Source: Elusimicrobiota bacterium
GTDB taxonomy: Bacteria; Elusimicrobiota; Elusimicrobia; Elusimicrobiales; UBA9959
Length of the DNA stretch: 64,000 nt
Assembly: GCA_003450815.1 (NCBI GenBank)
Contig: DMES01000078.1
Coordinates: forward strand, 22,329-86,328
Direction of reading: 5' to 3'
Positions 8,476 through 17,140 of this stretch are shown here, one piece after another (positions within the stretch are counted from its first letter, which is position 1; each line of letters begins with the position of its first letter). The position numbers and the translations under genes were made by a program. The notes below the pieces were generated by a model. It did no database searches. It saw only the letters and a list, made by a program, of their open reading frames with translations, and was not told where the DNA came from.

Positions 8476-8723
8476 TTAACAAGCGGAGCGCTGTCGGAAT
8501 TCCGGGCTAATTTTTGGTCTATGGTTTTCTCAAATTCGCGGTTTGCCTGGCTATATTGCGCAGTTATGTCATCCAGTTTATCGTTCAGTATTTTTGTTTT
8601 CTCATTCAAATCCTGATTGAGTCTCCGGACTTCCGCATCATCTTGGAGTCCGCGATTTCGGTGTAATTCCGCCCCGATTCGCCGTCTTCCTTTAAAAAAC
8701 CACGTCAGGAGTTTAGCGGGATT
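8433..8723 (-). pseudogene. Coiled-coil reading frame in frame after the cyclic-nucleotide-binding gene
   Basis: Directly after the TAA that ends the cyclic-nucleotide-binding gene, the same frame stays open for 96 codons to TAG at 8433-8435. The translation starts hydrophobic and basic (LLTWFFKGRR), then is strongly helical and charged with heptad-like spacing (RLNQDLNEKTKILNDKL). There is no ATG, GTG or TTG with a ribosome site. Either the upstream gene once continued through this stretch and acquired a stop, or this is the tail of another broken gene. It overlaps the integrase fragment in another frame. Confidence 0.4.
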
Positions 8724-9167
8724 TTATGAATGGCCGGCTTCGGATAAGGAATACAGGCGGCGGCGGGCCATTTCCTCTATTCTGGTGCGAAGCTCTTCAT
8801 GCCTGTCCAGCAGCTTTTTGAAATCGCTGGAAGCTATGTGCGCCACTTCACAGGCGCTTTTGGCTACAATGGACGCTGAGCGCTTGGCTGTCGGCACCAG
8901 GTAACTTATCTCCCCGAAAAGGTCGCCGGGACCGAGGTGCGCGACTTCTTTTGACAGAAATATCCATCGCGACTGACATACCGACAGCCCGCCCTTGATA
9001 ACCACATAGACATTCGTTCCGGGCTCGCCTTCTTTGAGAATTACCGACTCAGGTTCATATGCGCTGACTTTTATTGATGGCAGGGTCTCTTCAATTTCTG
9101 AAACAAGAAGGTGGAATGTTTTCGAGAGTATTTTCAGGTCTGCATGGACCGCTTTCCGTTCTGTCAT
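8724..9167 (-). CDS. Cyclic-nucleotide-binding domain protein
   Basis: Single cNMP-binding domain of 147 residues, without an attached DNA-binding domain. The phosphate-binding cassette is seen as GDLFGEISYLVPTAKRSASIVA, where the Gly-Glu and the Arg before Ser-Ala match the consensus GE...RSA. I choose the ATG at 9165-9167 because AGGAG lies 6 nt before it; an upstream in-frame start lacks a ribosome site. It may sense cAMP/cGMP or be a structural effector domain. The reading frame after its stop codon stays open for 96 codons, so the protein may be a truncated form. Confidence 0.75.
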   Translation of the reverse strand: MTERKAVHADLKILSKTFHLLVSEIEETLPSIKVSAYEPESVILKEGEPGTNVYVVIKGGLSVCQSRWIFLSKEVAHLGPGDLFGEISYLVPTAKRSASIVAKSACEVAHIASSDFKKLLDRHEELRTRIEEMARRRLYSLSEAGHS

Positions 9168-9245
9168 ATTTTTCTCCTGTTTTCCGGTCTTAGGATTGAC
9201 TGTGCGCAGGACAGACATCACTTACGCTGCTCTGCAGCAACAATA

Positions 9246-9320
9246 AGGCCGGTTATCCTGAGCAAACCCCGCCCTTCCGTGGCTGGAAGGGTGCCTTTAG
9301 GATTATATATAAAAAATATC
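9246..9320 (+). other. Hairpin in the leader of the FAD oxidoreductase gene
   Basis: A stem with arms GCCCTTCC and GGAAGGGTGC around GTGGCT is enclosed by ATCCT/AGGAT. It lies between the divergent cyclic-nucleotide-binding and FAD genes. I could not match it to a known riboswitch; it may be a leader structure or coincidence. Confidence 0.3.
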
Positions 9321-9373
9321 CGCCAGCATTGGGGAAAAAGGAAAAGATTGCCCTGTATATCGTATCATTTACT

Positions 9374-10978
9374 ATGGCTTTGGACCTGATAGTAAGCGGT
9401 TTGCTCATTCCTGTGGAAATTGATGGGCCTGAAGAATACTTAACATCCGCCGCGCTCAGGCTTAAGATCCAGGCAACAGAGCTCAAGGTCGTCAGAATAC
9501 TTTCCAAATCTCTTGTTTCCAGCGACAAGCAGCAGTTCTATTATGAAATCTCGCTGGTTATGAGCGTTCCCGCCGGTTACGAGAATAAAGACAATTTTTC
9601 CGTCTACGTAAAGCCTGTCGCGCGGCCTAAATCCGCGCGGGCCGGTGAGCGCCCTGTAATTATCGGTTTCGGCCCGGCCGGGATGTTCGCGGCGCTTGAG
9701 CTTATAGAGTACGGGCTTAAACCACTGATATTTGAAAGGGGCAAGCGGCTGGAAGAGCGCCACGCGGATGTGCGGAGTTTTATTAAAGACCGGACGCTGG
9801 CTACGGAGTCTAATATCCAGTTCGGCGAAGGCGGTGCCGGCGCCTATTCCGACGGGAAATTGTTTTCAAGGCTCAATAATTCAGTATACGCAGACAAAGT
9901 GCTGGACACCTTTATTAAATTCGGCGCTCCGCCGGAAACGGGGTATGTCAGCAAGCCGCACCTGGGTACAGATGTGTTGCGAAAAATAACAGCCAATATA
10001 AGGAACCATATACTTCAAGCAGGCGGCGAAATACGTTATGGCTCAAAAATGACGGATATCCTTATATCCGGGGGGGAAGCATCCGGCGTAGTCATTAACG
10101 GTTCGGCGGAGTACCTTTGCTCAAGCATCTATCTGGCCATAGGCAATTCGGCGCGCGACACCTTTTATTTGCTGCACAAAAAAGGTGTCAGCCTTGAGCC
10201 TAAGCCTATTTCTGTCGGAGTGAGAGTTGAGCACCCGGCCAAAACCATCAACCTTATCAGGTACGGCGACAAGTACCGTGACTTCCACCGCATAGGCGCC
10301 GCCACCTATTCGTTTAACTGCACAAACCGCAAAACAGGCCGCGGCGCTTACACTTTCTGCATGTGCCCCGGCGGCGAGATTGTAAACGCGTCTTCGGAAG
10401 AGGGCGGGCTGGCGCTTAACGGTATGAGCTACTCGGCCAGGGGTTCCGCATTTTCGAACTCGGCTATCGCGGTAACCTGTACACCGGCGGATTATAACTC
10501 GTCTCATCCGCTTGCCGGAGTTGAGTTCCAGAAAGATATAGAGCGTAAAGCTTTCCTTGCTGGCGGGGGAAACTGGAAAGCGCCCGCCCAAAATCTAAGG
10601 GATTTCTTAAGCGGGAAGCCGTCTGCCGAGCTAAACAGTAATTCATACAGGATGGGCGCCCATAGCGCGGACCTGAACCGCATTTTCCCGGCTTTTATAA
10701 GCGAAGCGCTTTGTTACGCTTTTAACCAATGGGAAACGGAATGCCCTTCATTCGTAGGCGGTGACGCCATACTTATGGGTCCGGAAACAAGAACTTCCTC
10801 TCCAGTAAGGATCAGGCGCGGGAAAAATTTTGAATCGGTAAATATACGGAACCTTTATCCGATAGGTGAAGGGTCGGGGTACAGCGGGGGGATAACCAGC
10901 TCCGCCTCCGACGCGATAAAAGCCGTGGAAGCCGCGCTGCGGGATGCGGGCGCGGCAAAAATCGGATGTGCGGTCTGA
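9374..10978 (+). CDS. FAD-dependent dehydrogenase (COG2509-type)
   Basis: Flavoprotein of about 534 residues, similar in plan to the family of uncharacterised FAD-dependent dehydrogenases. After an N-terminal small domain of about 90 residues, the Rossmann FAD site appears as GFGPAGMFAALEL followed by ERG, then GEGGAGAYSDGKL and, at the C-terminus, PIGEGSGYSGGI, the second FAD-contacting motif. An in-frame TTG at 9329 exists, but the ATG at 9374 better fits the usual N-terminus. The stop lies 7 nt before the ABC-F ATG, so they form an operon. Substrate unknown. Confidence 0.8.
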   Translation: MALDLIVSGLLIPVEIDGPEEYLTSAALRLKIQATELKVVRILSKSLVSSDKQQFYYEISLVMSVPAGYENKDNFSVYVKPVARPKSARAGERPVIIGFGPAGMFAALELIEYGLKPLIFERGKRLEERHADVRSFIKDRTLATESNIQFGEGGAGAYSDGKLFSRLNNSVYADKVLDTFIKFGAPPETGYVSKPHLGTDVLRKITANIRNHILQAGGEIRYGSKMTDILISGGEASGVVINGSAEYLCSSIYLAIGNSARDTFYLLHKKGVSLEPKPISVGVRVEHPAKTINLIRYGDKYRDFHRIGAATYSFNCTNRKTGRGAYTFCMCPGGEIVNASSEEGGLALNGMSYSARGSAFSNSAIAVTCTPADYNSSHPLAGVEFQKDIERKAFLAGGGNWKAPAQNLRDFLSGKPSAELNSNSYRMGAHSADLNRIFPAFISEALCYAFNQWETECPSFVGGDAILMGPETRTSSPVRIRRGKNFESVNIRNLYPIGEGSGYSGGITSSASDAIKAVEAALRDAGAAKIGCAV

Positions 10979-10985
10979 CGCTGTT

Positions 10986-12785
10986 ATGGCTATACTGCTT
11001 AGTTGTCAAAATCTTTCCAAAAGTTTCGGCTCGCGGCCGCTGTTCGAGGGGCTGTCCTTCGGCCTTTCTGAGGGAGAGCGTACCGGGCTTATAGGCCCAA
11101 ACGGGGCCGGCAAATCCACGCTGCTGAAAATACTGGCCGGTCAGGAAACGCCCGACGCCGGCGCCGTTACTCCCCGGCGCGGCCTGCGGCTGGGCTATCT
11201 GGCCCAGCAGGACCACTTTGAAGCGGCCCCGCAGGGCTGGACCGCCCGCGACCAGGTTGTACAGGCGCTGCAGGGCCTCGGTCTGCAGGACTATGAAATT
11301 GATATGCGCGCCGCCGCCGGGCTTGCCTCCGCCGGTTTCACGGACCCAGCGCGGCAAGTGAGCGCGCTTTCAGGCGGCTGGCGCAAGCGTCTGGCCATAT
11401 TGTCACAGTCCGTACGCGAGCCCGACCTGCTGCTGCTGGACGAGCCCACCAACCATCTTGACATAGAAGGCGTGCTGTGGCTGGAGCGGTTCATTTCAGA
11501 GCTCAAATTTCCTTTTCTTGTGGTCACGCATGACCGCCGCTTCCTGGAGCGGGTCACCAACCGCGTGATAGAGCTGAACAAGCGCTATACGGAGGGCCAT
11601 TTCAGCAGCGTAGGCAACTATAGTCAGTTCCTTGAAAACCGCGAGGCTTACTTCGACACGCAGGCTGCGCGCGAAGACTCTGTGCGTAATATCGTGCGGG
11701 GGGAAATAGCCTGGCTGCGCAAAGGCCCCAGGGCCCGCGCGACAAAGCAGAAAGCCCGCATAGACAGAGCGGGGGAGCTGATAAACGAGCTTTCAGAATT
11801 GGAATACCACAACTCCCAGGGCCGCGCCGCAGATATAGACTTTACAGCCGGTGACCGCCAGGCCAACCGCCTTGTATATGCCGTAAAGGCTGAAAAAAGC
11901 CTGGGCGGCCGCAAGTTGTTCGGCCCGCTGGATCTGACACTGGGTCCCGGAGATAAGCTTGGGCTATTGGGCGGCAATGGCAGCGGCAAAACGACCCTGC
12001 TTAAAATGCTGGCCGGTCAGCTTATGCCTGACACCGGCACGCTGAAACAGGCCGAAGGCCTGCGCGTGGCAACCTTTGACCAGCACCGCGCCGGTCTGGA
12101 CTTGGACCTTACGCTTAAGCGCGCCTTGTGTGGCAACGGCGAGCATGTTTGCTATAAAGGGTCAAACATCCATGTGCGCGGCTGGGCTTCGCGCTTCCTT
12201 TTTCGCCAGGAGCAACTGGACATGCCGCTGCGGCTGCTGTCCGGCGGCGAGCAGGCCCGCGTTCTTATAGCCGGGTTCATGCTGCGGCCCGCCGACGTGC
12301 TGCTGCTGGACGAACCCACGAACGACCTGGACCTTCAATCGCTGGAGGTGCTTGAAAGCAGCATGCAGGAATTTCCAGGCGCTCTGGTGCTGGTCACACA
12401 CGACCGCTACCTGCTTGAGCGGGTAGGCAGCCGCCTGCTTGCGCTGGACGGCCGGGGTAACGCCCGCTTTTTTTCCGATCTCTCACAGTGGGAAAGCTGG
12501 ATGGAGCGGCAGCAGGAAGAGCTGCCTCCTGTTCCAGCTGCCGGAGAAGCCCACGCGGGCCCTTCCGCTAAAGAGACAAGGGAGTTTAAGAACGCACTAC
12601 GGAAACTGGAAGCCGAAATACAAACCGCAGAGGCCCAGGCGGAAAAAGCCCGTCTGGCCCTTGAAGACGCCTCCATCGCCACCGATGCGGAGGAACTGGC
12701 CAAACGCCACAAGAAGCTGGATGACGCCTTGCAAAAAGTGGAAACCCTGTTTACCCGCTGGTCCGAACTGCAAAAAGGCAGATAG
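10986..12785 (+). CDS. ABC-F ATPase, Uup-like
   Basis: Soluble protein with two ABC domains and no membrane segment, the ABC-F plan that acts on ribosomes. Walker A motifs are GPNGAGKS and GGNGSGKT, signatures LSGGWRKRL and LSGGEQARV, and Walker B segments LLLLDEPTNHLD and LLLDEPTNDLD. The acidic C-terminal coiled coil (about 535-599) matches Uup. The ATG at 10986 starts MAILLSCQNLSKSF and lies 7 nt after the preceding stop; an earlier in-frame ATG would be inside the oxidoreductase gene. Confidence 0.93.
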   Translation: MAILLSCQNLSKSFGSRPLFEGLSFGLSEGERTGLIGPNGAGKSTLLKILAGQETPDAGAVTPRRGLRLGYLAQQDHFEAAPQGWTARDQVVQALQGLGLQDYEIDMRAAAGLASAGFTDPARQVSALSGGWRKRLAILSQSVREPDLLLLDEPTNHLDIEGVLWLERFISELKFPFLVVTHDRRFLERVTNRVIELNKRYTEGHFSSVGNYSQFLENREAYFDTQAAREDSVRNIVRGEIAWLRKGPRARATKQKARIDRAGELINELSELEYHNSQGRAADIDFTAGDRQANRLVYAVKAEKSLGGRKLFGPLDLTLGPGDKLGLLGGNGSGKTTLLKMLAGQLMPDTGTLKQAEGLRVATFDQHRAGLDLDLTLKRALCGNGEHVCYKGSNIHVRGWASRFLFRQEQLDMPLRLLSGGEQARVLIAGFMLRPADVLLLDEPTNDLDLQSLEVLESSMQEFPGALVLVTHDRYLLERVGSRLLALDGRGNARFFSDLSQWESWMERQQEELPPVPAAGEAHAGPSAKETREFKNALRKLEAEIQTAEAQAEKARLALEDASIATDAEELAKRHKKLDDALQKVETLFTRWSELQKGR

Positions 12786-12823
12786 TCAGAGATTTTATAA
12801 AATATCCATAATTGGAGGAGAAA

Positions 12824-13330
12824 ATGAAAAAAGTCGCCATGTTCATAGCTTTTCAGGGCTTTCGGGATGAGGAATACACCGAGCCCAAAAAAATACTTGA
12901 AGCCGCCGGAATAAAAGTGGACACGGTTTCAACCGCTAAAGGCCAGGCCAAGGGCAAATTTCGCGCACTTGCGCAGGTGGATAAGGTGATAGATGAAATA
13001 AACCCCGCCGACTATGACGCCCTTGCTTTGGTGGGGGGGCCAGGCGCTTTGGAACATCTGGATAATCAAAAAGTTTATGCGATTTTTAAAAAAGCTGAGG
13101 GGCTCGGAAAGCTTATAGGTGCCATCTGCATCGCGCCGGTTGTTCTGGCCCACGCCGGGCTTTTAAAGAATAAAAAAGCCACAGTCTGGCCCGACGGCTC
13201 CGGCGAACTTGAAAAAGCCGGGGCCGAGTATACCGGCGCCGAAGTTGAAATTGACGGAAAAATTATAACCGCCAGCGGCCCCATTCCCGCGCGAGCATAT
13301 GGCAGGGCGCTGATGGAAGCTTTAAAATAA
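12824..13330 (+). CDS. DJ-1/PfpI family protein
   Basis: Single-domain DJ-1/PfpI protein of 168 residues. The nucleophile elbow is AICIAP, with the Cys near residue 104, preceded by the family glycine run LVGGPGA. Family members act as proteases, glyoxalases or deglycases; the usual His after the Cys is replaced by Ile here, so the chemistry cannot be assigned. The ATG at 12824 has GGAGGAG 4 nt upstream; the ATG at 12812 is less likely. It follows uup by 38 nt. Confidence 0.85.
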   Translation: MKKVAMFIAFQGFRDEEYTEPKKILEAAGIKVDTVSTAKGQAKGKFRALAQVDKVIDEINPADYDALALVGGPGALEHLDNQKVYAIFKKAEGLGKLIGAICIAPVVLAHAGLLKNKKATVWPDGSGELEKAGAEYTGAEVEIDGKIITASGPIPARAYGRALMEALK

Positions 13331-13360
13331 TAGTTTGAAGAGGTAAATCAAAAGCATATT

Positions 13361-16141
13361 GTGAACTTGATTAAAAATAGATTTCTGCAGGGGCTGGCGG
13401 TTGTTCTATGCGCATTGCAGTACGGATATGCGCAGAAGTCATCGTCTGCAACCGTTAGGATAAATTATTTCAGTAATTCCCAATCCGTGCAGGGAGACCT
13501 GTTGCCCGATACCGAGTTTATAAAGAAGTCCAGTGCCACATTGGAGAATATAGAGATTCTGCCAACTTACCGTTCCGGCAATGCTTTTATAATCAATATG
13601 CCGGAGGGAATTTCACCTGAAGTGTTGAAAGATGTGAGCGCTAGTTTTACTAAAACAATCGAAATAAAATTCATAGAAGACGCCACAACACTTCTTGTCT
13701 CCTGGCCGCCGGGTAATGATGAGATCACAAAATCCATGTTCGATGAGTTTTCCAATACAGCGAGAACGCCGGGTTTTCCGCGCGTAAAACTGAAAAACGG
13801 ATATATTTTCAAAGCACGGCTTCCTGACGGCAGAGACGTAGAGGCGTTTTCGGACAGGGAAACGATCAGCCCTGGAGATTGGTTTAAGATTCTTATGGTC
13901 AATACCCATCTTAAAATGGGTCCCAATCAGGTGGTGGCAAAGTCCTTCGTAAAACTGTTCGGAGGCTCCGGATTGCTTTCTGATATGGCAACACACGGCT
14001 ATATGGACAAAGCCGACATTAACATCGGGTTGACATGGCAGCCCTCTAATGTCAATGGATTGCCATTCGGGGCGACCATGGATTTATGGAATGAAACAAA
14101 AAGCCATATCTATGCCTTTACTCCGTACGATTTACCCATCCTGAATTCCGTGGCTGAAAAAGTCTCAAAAAATGCCATAAAGATTCCGGAACTTATTCTC
14201 GGCAATATCAGCTTGAGTTCCTCAACTATCGGCGGATATGGGAAAAGGTATACGATAAAGGAGGTCAATGGCGTTAAGATCGGTTTCTTTTTCGTGCTTG
14301 ATAATAAAGCCAGAATGGCTAGTGTGGGGCCCTTGCCCGCGGAACTTTCCGACCCCGTGGGGACCTCCACGGAAATAGTGAAAATACTGGTGGATAAAGA
14401 GAAGGTGGATGTTGTGGTAATGCTTGCCATGTTTGATGAAGATGAGCTGCAAACCATCCTTTCGAAAATCCCCGGGGTTGATATTGTCATAAACAACAGC
14501 TCCTATGGAAATTTCTACTCGGTGATCAGAACAAACCTGCTGACGCTTGAGAACTGGGGTGATGAAATAGGCCATCCGGCGGTTGTGGCGGATTTGCCTA
14601 ACGGCCGGATCGGAAAACTTCAGCTTGAGTTTTCCGAACAAGACGGTAAAAAGCGGCTGACTTCAGTATTGCAGGGGTCCGAAGGCATGGATTTTGCGGC
14701 CCGGCAACGGAATGAATATGATAATTATGATGATAATGGCTTCATCGGCAGTATCGCTTCTGGGGCCCGTCTTCTGCCGGACCCCACTGCTTTGTGGTCC
14801 AAAGATAAAAGACAATACACGCCTCTTGAAATTTTCAACTTAGGTGCCGTTACTCTAAATGAAAAAACAAAAGCCGAAATCGCATTTTTAAAAATAAGAC
14901 CTTTTTCCCTAAGTCTGGTAGGGGAAATCCCCGAATCTGTAATCCGGCACTGGTTTCAGCATTGGGAAATTATTACTGCCGAGCTGGACGGGGCGGCTGT
15001 GCGGGCGCTTTTGAAGCAGATGGATTTCGATCACATCCCCGTTTCCTCAGATGATGATTGGCGGAAAAAATACACCAAAGGGAGCTGGCTAGCCGTGGGC
15101 GGCGTGTCAAAAGACGGGCGTGTGGGCGGAATTCCGCTGAACAACAATGAAATTTACAAGGTATCGTTCAGCGAGGATTTGCTGGCCGAAGTAAAGGACT
15201 TCCCCGCGCTGGGCAGGATTAAGCACAAATTGGACACGGATTTGTATTTAGACGATATCGTTGTTGACCAGCTTCTGGAGATTAAAAAGAATTCAAATGC
15301 GACGTCCTACGAACAATTGCGAAAGCTGATGGCCGGAACGGCATCTGCGCGCTGGAAGTGGCGTTTGAACGTCAAGGAGGCGGCCCTGCAATTTTCGGAA
15401 ACACAGGTTGCAAACACCGCAGCCTTCAGCCAGGTGCCGAATTCCAAGTTACAGGCTTCAAACCAGATGTTCATGCAGAATTCGCTCAGGCTGGCTTTGG
15501 AATCACGCCATGATGCCTTCTGGGACGACACGAAAGTGTCGCTTGATTATGGGAAGATCATTCTAAACCCAATTGGTGGGGGAAAAGTGGTAAGTGAAAC
15601 AGCCGACCAGATGCTTTTTGAGAACGAAATGCGTTATGCCGCTTTGAAATGGGATAGGTTCGGCGGAGCGGTGCTGGGGCCGCTTGTGTCGTTAGGCTAC
15701 AATACGGAATTCACACATGATGCCGGTATTCCCAGAAGAAAGATTGTTGTGGGGAAGGCGGGCGTAAAGGTGTTTGAGGGCAGGGTAATTCAGGATTTTT
15801 ATAGCGCGGCGGTGATTGAGCGGGATTTTACTTATCCGGACGCATACACAAAATTGGCGTGGGAAATGGGAACTCATTTGGGTGGCCTGATAGGCGGAAT
15901 AGGCCCTGAGTATTCTGTGGACATATCCTACAAACGGTTCTCTCCCAACCGGTTGAGAGTAACAGATCTTAAACAAGAGTTCGACTTGGCTGCAAAACTT
16001 AAAATAAAATTATTTTCAGATCTAAGCTTAAATCCATTCGCAGACTTTTATTCGGCAAAAGGTGTGAGCGGAGAAACGGCGCATAATTATATTTTCGGGA
16101 TTTCTCTGGACTACTCCAGGCTTTTTAAAATACGGAACTAG
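13361..16141 (+). CDS. Secreted protein: divergent 5'-nucleotidase-like region plus C-terminal barrel-like region
   Basis: The 926-residue protein starts at GTG with a signal peptide ending near AQKS (residues 24-27). The middle (about 250-600) resembles UshA-type 5'-nucleotidases: ELILGNISLS followed by DVVVMLAMFDEDELQTIL and IPGVDIVINNSSYGNF lie where active enzymes have N-H, a His-rich DVVI-L-H-G strand and a GGHSH metal site. The histidines are missing, so it may be non-catalytic. The last 230 residues alternate aromatic and polar residues and end in YSRLFKIRN, like an outer-membrane barrel. I know no characterised protein with this combination. Confidence 0.6.
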   Translation: MNLIKNRFLQGLAVVLCALQYGYAQKSSSATVRINYFSNSQSVQGDLLPDTEFIKKSSATLENIEILPTYRSGNAFIINMPEGISPEVLKDVSASFTKTIEIKFIEDATTLLVSWPPGNDEITKSMFDEFSNTARTPGFPRVKLKNGYIFKARLPDGRDVEAFSDRETISPGDWFKILMVNTHLKMGPNQVVAKSFVKLFGGSGLLSDMATHGYMDKADINIGLTWQPSNVNGLPFGATMDLWNETKSHIYAFTPYDLPILNSVAEKVSKNAIKIPELILGNISLSSSTIGGYGKRYTIKEVNGVKIGFFFVLDNKARMASVGPLPAELSDPVGTSTEIVKILVDKEKVDVVVMLAMFDEDELQTILSKIPGVDIVINNSSYGNFYSVIRTNLLTLENWGDEIGHPAVVADLPNGRIGKLQLEFSEQDGKKRLTSVLQGSEGMDFAARQRNEYDNYDDNGFIGSIASGARLLPDPTALWSKDKRQYTPLEIFNLGAVTLNEKTKAEIAFLKIRPFSLSLVGEIPESVIRHWFQHWEIITAELDGAAVRALLKQMDFDHIPVSSDDDWRKKYTKGSWLAVGGVSKDGRVGGIPLNNNEIYKVSFSEDLLAEVKDFPALGRIKHKLDTDLYLDDIVVDQLLEIKKNSNATSYEQLRKLMAGTASARWKWRLNVKEAALQFSETQVANTAAFSQVPNSKLQASNQMFMQNSLRLALESRHDAFWDDTKVSLDYGKIILNPIGGGKVVSETADQMLFENEMRYAALKWDRFGGAVLGPLVSLGYNTEFTHDAGIPRRKIVVGKAGVKVFEGRVIQDFYSAAVIERDFTYPDAYTKLAWEMGTHLGGLIGGIGPEYSVDISYKRFSPNRLRVTDLKQEFDLAAKLKIKLFSDLSLNPFADFYSAKGVSGETAHNYIFGISLDYSRLFKIRN

Positions 16142-16144
16142 GAA

Positions 16145-16186
16145 GGGACACAATACCTATTGAGCTGGAATTGCGTATTATGTCCC
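16145..16186. repeat. Imperfect hairpin repeat before the FkbM gene
   Basis: Arms GGGACACAATAC and GTATTATGTCCC (11 of 12 pair) enclose a loop containing CTATTGAGCTGGAATTG. A second, one-armed copy in the same orientation is at 17111-17140. Hairpins of this GGGGACAxAATAC type often accompany transposases elsewhere (established knowledge, not checked here). Confidence 0.65.
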
Positions 16187-16191
16187 CGTAT

Positions 16192-17094
16192 ATGGCTGAT
16201 ATAACCGACAGGAAAGGGCGGAAGATCCGGATAATTTTCCGTGACAGGGCGGGCAGCGGGAAAGAGCTGAGCGGCGCTGTGCTTAACGCCGCGCTGCGCG
16301 TAAAAATAAGCGTTCCGCGCATAATCCGGAAAGCGGCCGGGCCCGGCTCATTTGCCGGCGGCTGCCTGGTAAAGACGCTGTGCGACAAAGCCATTAAAGA
16401 AATATTGGGTCTGGAGCCTGTAAAAGCCGAAATTAAATTTGAGAAGTGCCGCAGTTTCATGCTGGATGTGCCCGCGGATATCGGGAATTTTCTATCGGAC
16501 ATAAGCGGGATAATAATAGAGAACCAGTACAACTTTGAAGATTTTAAAAATGCGGTGGTGGTAGACGCCGGCGCCAACATCGGTTTGTTCTCTCTGTACG
16601 CAGGTGCCCGCGGGGCCGGAAAAGTTTACGCTTTCGAGCCTGTCAGAGAAACCTACGGTATGCTTAAGAGCAATATCTCCGCCAGCCACCTGGGAAAGGT
16701 CGTTTCAGCTGTAAATGCGGCGCTGGGCGCGCAGCGGGGCACCGCAAGAATAAAATGCAATACCCGGGGAGAGGGGTCTGCGATGATAGCCGGCGGCAAT
16801 AGCGGCGTAAACGAAGGTGTCAGCTACGAGCAGACGCGCGAAGTGAAAATCCTTGCCCTGGACGACTTAATAAGGCGGAAAGTGGATCTTATAAAAATAG
16901 ATGTGGAAGGTTATGAGAAGAATGTCTTGCTTGGCGCCGCGCGGCTGATAAGGAAACACAAACCAGTGCTGTCTTTTTCAGCCTATCACCGCAGCGCTGA
17001 TAAAAAAATGCTGCCGAAAACAGTCTTGGGTTTAAGAAAAGATTACAAGATCACTTTAAATACTTTTGCCGAGCATGATTTTTACTGCGAATAA
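16192..17094 (+). CDS. FkbM-family methyltransferase
   Basis: SAM-dependent O-methyltransferase-like protein, about 300 residues. The SAM site is VVDAGANIGLFSLYA with the acidic strand end AFEPV, and the family signature DLIKIDVEGYEKNVL follows. FkbM proteins usually methylate sugars or polyketides; nothing nearby names the substrate. Upstream in-frame starts at 16171 and 16180 lie inside a repeat hairpin, so I use the ATG at 16192, without a good ribosome site, and the start stays uncertain. The gene is bracketed by two direct copies of the hairpin element. Confidence 0.75.
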   Translation: MADITDRKGRKIRIIFRDRAGSGKELSGAVLNAALRVKISVPRIIRKAAGPGSFAGGCLVKTLCDKAIKEILGLEPVKAEIKFEKCRSFMLDVPADIGNFLSDISGIIIENQYNFEDFKNAVVVDAGANIGLFSLYAGARGAGKVYAFEPVRETYGMLKSNISASHLGKVVSAVNAALGAQRGTARIKCNTRGEGSAMIAGGNSGVNEGVSYEQTREVKILALDDLIRRKVDLIKIDVEGYEKNVLLGAARLIRKHKPVLSFSAYHRSADKKMLPKTVLGLRKDYKITLNTFAEHDFYCE

Positions 17095-17110
17095 AATAAG
17101 GGTAAAATAA

Positions 17111-17140
17111 GGGGACGCAATACCTATTCCGTTGGAATTG
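17111..17140. repeat. One-armed copy of the FkbM-flanking hairpin repeat
   Basis: GGGGACGCAATACCTATT followed by GGAATTG matches the left arm and loop of the 16145 copy; the right arm is replaced by the 3' end of mtgA, whose last codons (IPTE and stop) are written by the repeat. Confidence 0.55.

Noticed and set aside
9246..9320. Known riboswitch before the FAD oxidoreductase
   Set aside because: The hairpin is real, but conserved cores of preQ1, fluoride, glycine and c-di-GMP classes were not found.
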